Assembly: GCA_035630195.1 (NCBI GenBank)
Contig: DASQLD010000283.1
Span: 1-11,108, forward strand
DNA: 11,108 nt
Origin: DASQDN01 sp035630195
GTDB lineage: Bacteria > Acidobacteriota > Terriglobia > Bryobacterales > Bryobacteraceae
Reading direction: 5' to 3'
Of this stretch, positions 5,786-11,108 are shown in pieces. Within the stretch, counting starts at the first letter, position 1, and the number at the start of each line of letters is the position of its first letter. A model generated the notes under the pieces. That model worked only from the letters and a program-made list of their open reading frames with translations, had not been told where the DNA came from and made no database searches. A program made the position numbers and the translations under genes.

Positions 5786-6680
5786 GAGGGCGCTGATCCT
5801 TGGTTTGGTTAGCTTAAGCGCGACCTTGGCCCAGGAGCCAAACCCCGAAACATTCGTCGTGCGTAGCGACGTCAATGTCATCGTTCTTCATGCAACCGTT
5901 CAGGATCGTGACGGTGGCTTCATTAGTGGATTGGATCAGAGCGCCTTTAAGATCTCCGAAGATGGCGCTCCGCAACAAATTACTGTCTTCAGCAGTGAGG
6001 ATGTTCCCGTTGCTGTCGGTCTCGTGATCGATAACAGCGGAAGCATGACGAGGCGTCGCGCAGACGTCATTACAGGCGCTCTGACCTTTATCAAAGAACG
6101 GAAGCCTGAGGATGAGATCTTTGTCGTTAGTTTCCGGGACACTGCCGAGCTTGCGCTGCCTGCGGATCGCCCGTTCTCTGCGGACGCGGTCGAACTGCGT
6201 ACTGCTTTAATGAAGGGAGAAGTCGGCGGCCAGACAGCCCTCTACGATGGCATTGCTTTGGCTTTGAACCACCTCGACAAAGCCAAGCTGCGTAAGAAAG
6301 TTCTGCTCGTTGTATCGGACGGCGCAGACAATCGGAGTAGAGCAAAACTCGAAGATGTCGTCAAAATGGCCGATCGGGCAGGCGTCTTAATGTACACGAT
6401 AGGTTTGTTTGATGAGCATTCGGAAGATCGAAATCCCGGTGTACTACGAAGGTTGGCGAAACAGACCGGCGGCTTAGCTTACATGCCGAAGGACCTCAAA
6501 GAAGTATCCACCATCTGCTCTCAAATCGCCCGCGATATCCGTAATCAGTACACCGTCGGTTACTCGTCATCGAAAGCATCGGCGGATACCGCATTCCATC
6601 AAGTGAAGCTGACTGCGGTCGACAAGCGTGGCCGCCAACTGCAGGTCCGATCCAGGACCGGCTTCTACGGCGTCAAATAA
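5772..6680 (+). CDS. Exported VWA-domain protein (acidobacterial VWFA-related family)
   Basis: A 302-residue exported protein with a signal peptide at 1-20 (ALILGLVSLSATLA-Q) and no further membrane segment. An N-terminal beta-sandwich-like part (about 28-75: VRSDVNVIVLHATVQDRDGGFISGL, FKISEDGAPQQI) precedes a von Willebrand factor A domain (about 78-262). The metal-ion-dependent adhesion site is complete: DNSGSM (Asp87, Ser89, Ser91), Thr155 (GGQTALYDG) and Asp183 (VSDGADN). The end (RDIRNQYTVGYSSS, then RSRTGFYG) matches the VWFA-related family that is highly expanded in Acidobacteria. Such proteins are thought to bind ligands or partner proteins in a Mg-dependent way. No specific role is known here. 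The start overlaps the sortase gene by 14 nt with its own AGGAG, so the two are probably one transcript. It has no LPXTG-like tail of its own. It ends 13 bp from the convergent ABC gene, with no hairpin between. Confidence 0.9.
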   Translation: MQKIRRALILGLVSLSATLAQEPNPETFVVRSDVNVIVLHATVQDRDGGFISGLDQSAFKISEDGAPQQITVFSSEDVPVAVGLVIDNSGSMTRRRADVITGALTFIKERKPEDEIFVVSFRDTAELALPADRPFSADAVELRTALMKGEVGGQTALYDGIALALNHLDKAKLRKKVLLVVSDGADNRSRAKLEDVVKMADRAGVLMYTIGLFDEHSEDRNPGVLRRLAKQTGGLAYMPKDLKEVSTICSQIARDIRNQYTVGYSSSKASADTAFHQVKLTAVDKRGRQLQVRSRTGFYGVK

Positions 6681-6693
6681 TCCATCAATCCAT

Positions 6694-8541
6694 CTACCGA
6701 TTCGGAGCAGGGCTCAGATCGGGCTTACGTGTGCCGATTTCCTGGTCCTTGTATTGAAGTTGATACAGCTTCCAATAAATACCTCGCATGCCGAGCAGTT
6801 GCTGATGGGTGCCCGTCTCTCTTAGTCGGCCTTTATGCATCACAAAGATTCTGTCCGCCCGCTGAATCGTTGAGAGCCTGTGAGCGATCACAATCGACGT
6901 TCGCCCTTCAACCAGCCGTCCGAGAGCCTCGCGTACCCGTATCTCGGTTTCGGTATCAACGCTGGATGTCGCCTCATCAAGAACCAGAAATTGAGGATTG
7001 TGCGCCAACGCGCGGGCAAAGCTCATCAGTTGTTTTTGCCCCGTCGAAAAACCGGCGCCGCGCTCCCGCACCGGTGTCTCGTAGCGTTCTGGTAGTCCGT
7101 CGACATAGTCGCGAAGATTCACCTCACCTGTAGCCTGCTCGATCACAGCTTGGCTGATCTCCGCTGTGCCAAGCCGGATGTTGTCCGCAATTGTGCCGGT
7201 GAAAAGGTACGGATCCTGAAGCACAATACCGAATCGTTTTCGGAGTGTCGTCAGGTCGTAGTCACGAACGTCGACTCCGCCGATTCGTATCGATCCTTGC
7301 TGGACATCGTAAAAACGAAGCAGCAGATTCGTGAGAGTCGTTTTGCCTGCGCCAGTGTGGCCGACAACCGCAATCGTTTCCCCCTCTTCGATCGTGAAGC
7401 TGACATCTTGCAGAACCCAATCGTTGTCTTTATAGGCAAACCACACGTGATCGAACTCGATCCTCGCGCTCGCCGGAGCCGCCGCGAGTGCGTTTGGCGG
7501 GCTTGTAATGTGCGGCTGTGTGTCGAGCAGCTTGAAGATTCGCTCGGAGGCCGCCATCGCGGACTGTAGGATATTATATTTTTCACTCAAGTCCTGAATT
7601 GGCCGAAAGAACCGCATTCCGTATTGAAAGAATGCAATCAGGACTCCGACAGTCAAAGTTCCAGCGACGATCTGAACTCCTCCCCAAGCCAGCATCGCAG
7701 CCAAAGCCAACATACTGAGCCATTCGACGATCGGGTAAAACCATCCGTAAGCGGTGATCGAATCTTTGAACGCGTCCATGTGTTCGCGATTGATACCTCG
7801 GAATTCCTCTGAGCTTTTCTTTTCGCGATTGAACAGTTGCAGTACCGTGATGCCATTGACGTGTTCCTGGAGGTACGCATTTATCTTGGCAATAGCGATA
7901 CGTGTTCTGCGGTAACTCAGCGATACCGAACGGCGGAACAAGGCAGTTATCAGAATGACGAACGGCATCACGGCCAGCATGATGAGTGTCAAGCCAATGC
8001 TGAGCTTGAACATCGCAAGAATGACAAAAGTGATGACGAGAAGATCGCCGAGAATTGTGACGATTCCTGAACTGAAAAGTTCGTTGAGAACATCGACATC
8101 GGTGGTGACACGCGTAACCAGTCGGCCCACCGGGTTGCGATCGAAATATTGAACGTCCAGTCTTTGTAAGTGCGTCATCAACTCTCGACGCAGATCGAAC
8201 ATGGCATACTGACCGGTTCGCTGCATGAGGTATGTCTGACCGAACTCCAACAAGAGTGCTCCCAGCACCACAATCAGATACACCAGCGAGATCTGAGCCA
8301 GACCTGTCCACGGATCGGCTGCAAGCCACGAATCGAAAGGCGTTTGCACTCTGCGGTCCGGCGCCACGAGGTAGCGATCGATCGCCATCTTCATCAGCAG
8401 CGGGCCGGCGATCTGTAGCGCGGCGTTGATTGCCAGTAAGATCAGCGAGATAAAGACGTACCGACGATAAGGCCACAAATAACGCAGCAAACGCCGCGTC
8501 AATCTGCGATCGTAGATCTTACCTACGACTTCCTCTTCCAT
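6694..8541 (-). CDS. MsbA-like half-size ABC exporter (permease and ATPase fused)
   Basis: A 615-residue inner-membrane exporter expected to work as a dimer; the substrate (lipid, drug or peptide) cannot be told. An N-terminal membrane domain with six helices occupies about 20-315, including the first helix after YLWPYRR and the FDRNPVGRLVTRVTTDVD coupling region (133-150). The ATPase domain is about 360-590: Walker A GHTGAGKTT (394-402), Q-loop VLQDPYLF (440-447), signature FSTGQKQL (498-505, replacing LSGGQ), Walker B FLVLDE (518-523) and H-loop His554 (AHRLST). All catalytic residues are present. The STGQ form of the signature occurs in a known subset of exporters, so it does not imply inactivity. 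The ATG at 8541 gives MEEEVVGKIYDRRL, which looks like the usual start of acidobacterial relatives. A TTG at 8565 would add eight residues and abut the truB frame. Neither start has a clear ribosome site. It is divergent from truB and convergent with the VWA gene. Confidence 0.92.
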   Translation of the reverse strand: MEEEVVGKIYDRRLTRRLLRYLWPYRRYVFISLILLAINAALQIAGPLLMKMAIDRYLVAPDRRVQTPFDSWLAADPWTGLAQISLVYLIVVLGALLLEFGQTYLMQRTGQYAMFDLRRELMTHLQRLDVQYFDRNPVGRLVTRVTTDVDVLNELFSSGIVTILGDLLVITFVILAMFKLSIGLTLIMLAVMPFVILITALFRRSVSLSYRRTRIAIAKINAYLQEHVNGITVLQLFNREKKSSEEFRGINREHMDAFKDSITAYGWFYPIVEWLSMLALAAMLAWGGVQIVAGTLTVGVLIAFFQYGMRFFRPIQDLSEKYNILQSAMAASERIFKLLDTQPHITSPPNALAAAPASARIEFDHVWFAYKDNDWVLQDVSFTIEEGETIAVVGHTGAGKTTLTNLLLRFYDVQQGSIRIGGVDVRDYDLTTLRKRFGIVLQDPYLFTGTIADNIRLGTAEISQAVIEQATGEVNLRDYVDGLPERYETPVRERGAGFSTGQKQLMSFARALAHNPQFLVLDEATSSVDTETEIRVREALGRLVEGRTSIVIAHRLSTIQRADRIFVMHKGRLRETGTHQQLLGMRGIYWKLYQLQYKDQEIGTRKPDLSPAPNR

Positions 8542-8595
8542 GGAGACGAGTGTAACAGTGGCCAAGTGCTAAATTGGTCACACGTGGACATACTG
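8542..8595. promoter_or_regulatory. Short divergent region between the ABC exporter and truB
   Basis: Only 54 bp separate the two preferred ATG starts on opposite strands. Promoters for both must lie here or reach into the opposite gene's first codons. I find no convincing -35/-10 pair and no strong Shine-Dalgarno sequence for either gene. GTGGA at 8584-8588, seven bases before the truB ATG, is the best candidate. Confidence 0.35.
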
Positions 8596-9486
8596 ATGGA
8601 GACACTGAGCGGAGTCATGGTCGTGGACAAGCCGTCCGGCTGGACTTCGCATGATGTGGTCAGTAAAGTCCGGCGCTTCGCAAATACAAAAAAGGTAGGT
8701 CACCTTGGCACCCTCGATCCGATGGCCACGGGAGTTTTACCGCTCCTCATCGGACGCGCAACGCGATTAGCGCAATTTTTCGGTAAGGCCGACAAAGTTT
8801 ACGAAGGGACCGTCTGCTTTGGCCACTCGACAGACACCTACGATGCCGAAGGTAAGCCCACATCGCCCGACGTCCCTGTGTCCTTGGATCGCTCTGTTAT
8901 TGAAGAATTACTGGGATCGTTCCGTGGTCGAATTTGGCAGACTCCTCCTGCCGTATCGGCAAAGAAGATTCAAGGTACGCGCGCATACAAGTTGGCGAGA
9001 CAGAACGTCGACGTACAACTCGCGCCGGTGGAAATTGAGATCTTCGCGATTGATTTGCTCCGGCTCAGTGGCAACGAAATCGATCTTCGTGTTCATTGCG
9101 CGTCAGGGACCTATGTGCGAAGCATCGCGCACGACCTGGGACAGTCTTTAGGGACGGGCGCCTATCTGAACAGGCTTCGCAGAATTGCTTCAGGTGGATT
9201 CGATCTGAAAATGTCGAAAACACTCGACGAGCTTTCGCATCTATCGGAAGACGATAGGATTTCCGAAGCGCTTATTCCCGCGGCTGAATTGCTTCCGGAA
9301 TTTCCTTCTGAGCACGTCGATGCCGCGACGGCCGGTTTTATTCGACAAGGAAGAGATTTTCGAGTGTCCCCGTTTCGTACCGGGACACCGTCAAAATTTG
9401 TGAAAGCGATTTCGCATGAAGGCGATCTGTTGGCGATAGGTGAGGCAAAGCTACCGAATGTCTATCATCCGATCCTTGTTTTGTAG
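8596..9486 (+). CDS. truB: tRNA pseudouridine(55) synthase TruB
   Basis: Converts uridine 55 in the T-loop of tRNAs to pseudouridine in the cytoplasm. The N-terminal motif GVMVVDKPSGWTSHDVVSKVRR (6-27) and the catalytic loop GHLGTLDPMATGVLP (35-49, nucleophile Asp41) are diagnostic of TruB. Further family motifs follow: AQFFGKADKVYEG, TPPAVSAKKIQGTRAYKLAR and CASGTYVRSIAHDLG. The C-terminal part (about 220-296) is the PUA-like RNA-binding tail seen in many TruB proteins. The 296-residue length is normal. The ATG at 8596 is chosen because it starts METLSGVMVVDKP, as in relatives. The frame is open upstream to GTGs at 8584 and 8566, which would add four or ten residues. The small DUF5666-like gene follows by 8 bp. 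Confidence 0.95.
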   Translation: METLSGVMVVDKPSGWTSHDVVSKVRRFANTKKVGHLGTLDPMATGVLPLLIGRATRLAQFFGKADKVYEGTVCFGHSTDTYDAEGKPTSPDVPVSLDRSVIEELLGSFRGRIWQTPPAVSAKKIQGTRAYKLARQNVDVQLAPVEIEIFAIDLLRLSGNEIDLRVHCASGTYVRSIAHDLGQSLGTGAYLNRLRRIASGGFDLKMSKTLDELSHLSEDDRISEALIPAAELLPEFPSEHVDAATAGFIRQGRDFRVSPFRTGTPSKFVKAISHEGDLLAIGEAKLPNVYHPILVL

Positions 9487-9494
9487 CGGAATGA

Positions 9495-9860
9495 ATGAAA
9501 CTTAATTCGAAGTTTCGGCATTGTTCATCGCTATTTACTAACCTGAAGGTGTGGCCTCTTGGGACGGTAGTCGTGTGTTTGTATCTTACCTTCGCTGGGG
9601 AAGTGATTCCCGCGCAGGATCCGCCTCCTGCGACGGAGCAGAACTACGAATTCGTTTCCGGTACGATAACGGAACTGCCTCCCGGTCGCATTGTCGTGAA
9701 TAGAGCAGTAATCGGCAAGCCAGCCGAGAACCGAACGTTTTTGATCACGGCCGAAACGAAGATTGAAGGAAAACTGCGCGCCGGGGCGCGGGTGACAGTC
9801 GGCTTCAAGCCGGGCGACGAAGGGGACGTTGCCGTCCGCATCATTGTCCGGTCCAAGTAA
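9495..9860 (+). CDS. Small exported protein, DUF5666-like
   Basis: A 121-residue protein with an N-terminal hydrophobic stretch about 20-36 (WPLGTVVVCLYLTFAGE) ending near PAQD, so it is probably exported. The mature part (about 48-121) looks like a single small beta-barrel: YEFVSGTITELPPGRIVVN, then FLITAETKIEGKLRAGARVTVGF and DVAVRIIV. This G-x-I...T-x-I-x-G...G-x-x-V-x-V pattern is that of DUF5666, an OB-fold-like domain of unknown function. The ATG at 9495 gives an unusually long polar start before the hydrophobic core. A GTG at 9549 (MWPLGTVVV) would give a more typical signal peptide. It lies 8 bp after truB and probably shares its transcript, with no evident functional link. Transcription likely ends at the tandem hairpins after 9887. 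Confidence 0.72.
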   Translation: MKLNSKFRHCSSLFTNLKVWPLGTVVVCLYLTFAGEVIPAQDPPPATEQNYEFVSGTITELPPGRIVVNRAVIGKPAENRTFLITAETKIEGKLRAGARVTVGFKPGDEGDVAVRIIVRSK

Positions 9861-9886
9861 TGTGCGGTCGAAGTGATCCAAGTGGG

Positions 9887-9921
9887 GCGGGATTGCATCC
9901 CGCTGCCGATTTTTAATCGGC
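9887..9921. terminator. Two tandem perfect hairpins between convergent genes, probable bidirectional terminator
   Basis: GCGGGAT (9887-9893) pairs with ATCCCGC (9897-9903) around TGC. Immediately after, GCCGATT (9905-9911) pairs with AATCGGC (9915-9921) around TTT. Both stems are 7 bp, perfect, with 3-nt loops, and are one base apart. They lie 26 bp after the DUF5666-like stop and 7 bp before the glmU stop. Being palindromic, they can serve transcripts from both sides. There is no good T-tract after either stem. Confidence 0.65.
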
Positions 9922-9928
9922 CTTCCCT

Positions 9929-11108
9929 CTACTTGCTTCGCATCTCGCGGCGCTTCCGAGCCCAACCCTCTTTAATCGCTTGTCTTTCGCGACCAATCGC
10001 CAGGGCATCCTCCGGAACCTTATGCGTGATCACGGAACCGGCCGCGATGTACGCTCCCGGACCCACTTCGACAGGAGCCACAAGGGTCGAATTGCTACCG
10101 ACAAATGCTCCCTCACCAATCTTTGTCGTGTGTTTTTTCGATCCGTCGTAATTGCAGAAGATCGTTCCCGCGCCAATATTGGAACCTTCTCCGATCTCGG
10201 AATCACCCAAATATGCGAGATGGCCGGCTTTTGCGCCGGCGCCGAGACGAGTTTTCTTCAACTCCACGAAGTTGCCGACATGAGCGTTTTCCTCTACATG
10301 GTTGCCCGGTCGCAGCCTCGCAAACGGTCCGATCGTGGCGCCCCGGTCAATGCGTGAGTCCTGAGCCACCGTGTAAGGTGAGATCTCGACACGTTCGGCA
10401 ACCTGGCAGTTCTTCAAGATAGAACCTGCGCCGATCACGCACTCTTCGCCAAGGATCGTACTGCCCAGCAACTGCGCGAACGGCTCGATGATGGAATCCA
10501 CCCCGACCTGGACCTTCGAATCGATTAATACCGTCTCCGGACGTCGAATTGTCACACCCGCAAGCATCAACTCCCGAGACTTTCGTTCACGAAAGATGTT
10601 GTCAACGAGCGCTAGTTCCAGCTTCGTATTGATCCCGAGGAGTTCGTCGGCATCGGAATGAAGCAGAGCCCGCACTTTGTAACCCGACTGGTTGAACAAG
10701 TCCACAATATCGGTCAGGTAATATTCGTTCGATGCCGGATTGGGCTTGATCTCGGAAAGATGCTTCCATACGAGCGGCGCTTCGAAGCTATAAATCCCTG
10801 AATTAATCTCCCGGATCTTCTTCTGGTCCGCAGTTGCTGCTTTTTCTTCCACGATTGCTTTTAATGAGCGATCCGAATCGACCACAGCGCGGCCGTACCC
10901 GGTTGGATCCTCGAGTTCCGTTGTGATCACCGTGGCGGCTGCCTGACTGGCTTCATGATCGGCCAGCAATTTCTCGAGTGTGCCAACGGAGAGCAGCGGA
11001 CAATCGCCGTAGAGGACCACCAGTCGTCCGTCGTGATCGGGAACGGCGGTACGGCAGACCTCCAGCGCATGGCCTGTCCCTTTTTGCTCGGTCTGAATTG
11101 CGAAACGA
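9929..11108 (-). CDS. glmU: Bifunctional UDP-N-acetylglucosamine pyrophosphorylase / glucosamine-1-phosphate N-acetyltransferase, N-terminus outside window
   Basis: Makes UDP-N-acetylglucosamine for peptidoglycan and lipopolysaccharide in two steps: acetylation of glucosamine-1-phosphate and uridylyl transfer. The frame runs to the window edge, so 392 residues are visible. By alignment in memory with E. coli GlmU, about 70 are missing, including the nucleotide-binding GXGTRM loop. Visible uridyltransferase motifs are EQKGTGHAL (near the start) and LYGDCPLLS, whose Asp corresponds to the metal-binding Asp105 of E. coli. EINSGIY and NEYYLTDIVDL follow. The C-terminal half is a left-handed beta-helix of hexapeptide repeats with the acetyltransferase motifs RPGNHVEENAHVGNFVELKK, AGHLAYLGDSEIG (catalytic His, E. 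coli His363) and NIGAGTIFCNYDG. A GTG inside the frame at 11020 is not the start, because clear GlmU sequence continues upstream of it. Nothing looks broken. Confidence 0.95.
   Translation of the reverse strand, partial: RFAIQTEQKGTGHALEVCRTAVPDHDGRLVVLYGDCPLLSVGTLEKLLADHEASQAAATVITTELEDPTGYGRAVVDSDRSLKAIVEEKAATADQKKIREINSGIYSFEAPLVWKHLSEIKPNPASNEYYLTDIVDLFNQSGYKVRALLHSDADELLGINTKLELALVDNIFRERKSRELMLAGVTIRRPETVLIDSKVQVGVDSIIEPFAQLLGSTILGEECVIGAGSILKNCQVAERVEISPYTVAQDSRIDRGATIGPFARLRPGNHVEENAHVGNFVELKKTRLGAGAKAGHLAYLGDSEIGEGSNIGAGTIFCNYDGSKKHTTKIGEGAFVGSNSTLVAPVEVGPGAYIAAGSVITHKVPEDALAIGRERQAIKEGWARKRREMRSK

Noticed and set aside
6681..6693. Possible terminator between the VWA and ABC genes
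   Set aside because: The 13-bp gap has no inverted repeat or T-tract.
7583..8476. A 297-codon open frame on the - strand overlapping the ABC exporter gene
   Set aside because: It is a shifted frame of the exporter. Its protein is rich in Arg, Ser, Cys and His with no domain, while the exporter frame carries all expected motifs.
8542..8595. Starts at TTG 8565 (exporter) and GTG 8566 (truB), which would make the divergent genes abut exactly
   Set aside because: No space for promoters or ribosome sites would remain, and the extra residues do not resemble the usual starts of either family.
9531..9965. A 144-codon open frame on the - strand covering the DUF5666-like gene and the tandem hairpins
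   Set aside because: The product is Arg- and His-rich without motifs, and it would cover both a recognisable exported protein and a hairpin pair. It is best read as an antisense shadow.
1..11108. CRISPR array, tRNA, rRNA, insertion sequence or phage genes
   Set aside because: No regularly spaced repeats, no cloverleaf with a recognisable T-loop in the gaps, and no transposase or integrase motifs in any frame I could assign.

Overview
The window looks like chromosomal DNA of a member of the Acidobacteriota, probably a Solibacter/Bryobacter-like soil lineage. This is inferred from protein families rather than from a marker gene. The clues are a VWFA-related secreted protein of the type common in Acidobacteria, a secreted DUF4136 protein, a sortase with an LPKTA-tailed substrate of the kind often seen in that phylum, and a dCACHE-HAMP adenylate cyclase. 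Base composition is even at moderately high GC. I see no transposase, integrase, phage gene, CRISPR array, tRNA or rRNA. No stretch longer than about 215 bp lacks a gene.

Layout. (1) Positions 1-363, + strand: the C-terminal end of an unidentified, probably helical-repeat protein. (2) 489-1025, +: a secreted DUF4136 protein behind a strong Shine-Dalgarno sequence and a palindrome that encloses a -10-like box. A long hairpin (1041-1081) separates it from the next, convergent, unit. (3) 4017-1088, - strand: a two-gene unit made of a metallo-beta-lactamase-fold protein resembling class II cyclic-nucleotide phosphodiesterases, then a membrane adenylate cyclase. This is a probable cAMP breaker and maker pair 38 bp apart. 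(4) 4231-6680, +: a three-gene surface-protein unit. It comprises an exported protein ending in an LPKTA sorting signal, a class D-like sortase, and a VWA-domain exported protein that overlaps the sortase by 14 nt. (5) 8541-6694, -: an MsbA-like half-size ABC exporter, which ends 13 bp from the VWA gene. (6) 8596-9860, +: truB (tRNA pseudouridine-55 synthase) and a small secreted DUF5666-like protein 8 bp behind it. (7) 11108-9929, -: glmU, cut by the window edge at its N-terminus. Two tandem perfect hairpins (9887-9921) sit between the converging DUF5666-like gene and glmU.

The housekeeping genes (truB, glmU, the ABC exporter) are ordinary. The two units worth attention are the cAMP module and the sortase module. 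The cyclase would sense something outside the inner membrane through its dCACHE domain and make cAMP inside, while the upstream hydrolase would remove it. The sortase module combines substrate, enzyme and a metal-dependent adhesion-type VWA protein in a phylum that has a Gram-negative envelope, where the acceptor for sortase attachment is not obvious. A 10-bp repeat present three times just before and across the sortase start is the most conspicuous unexplained non-coding signal.
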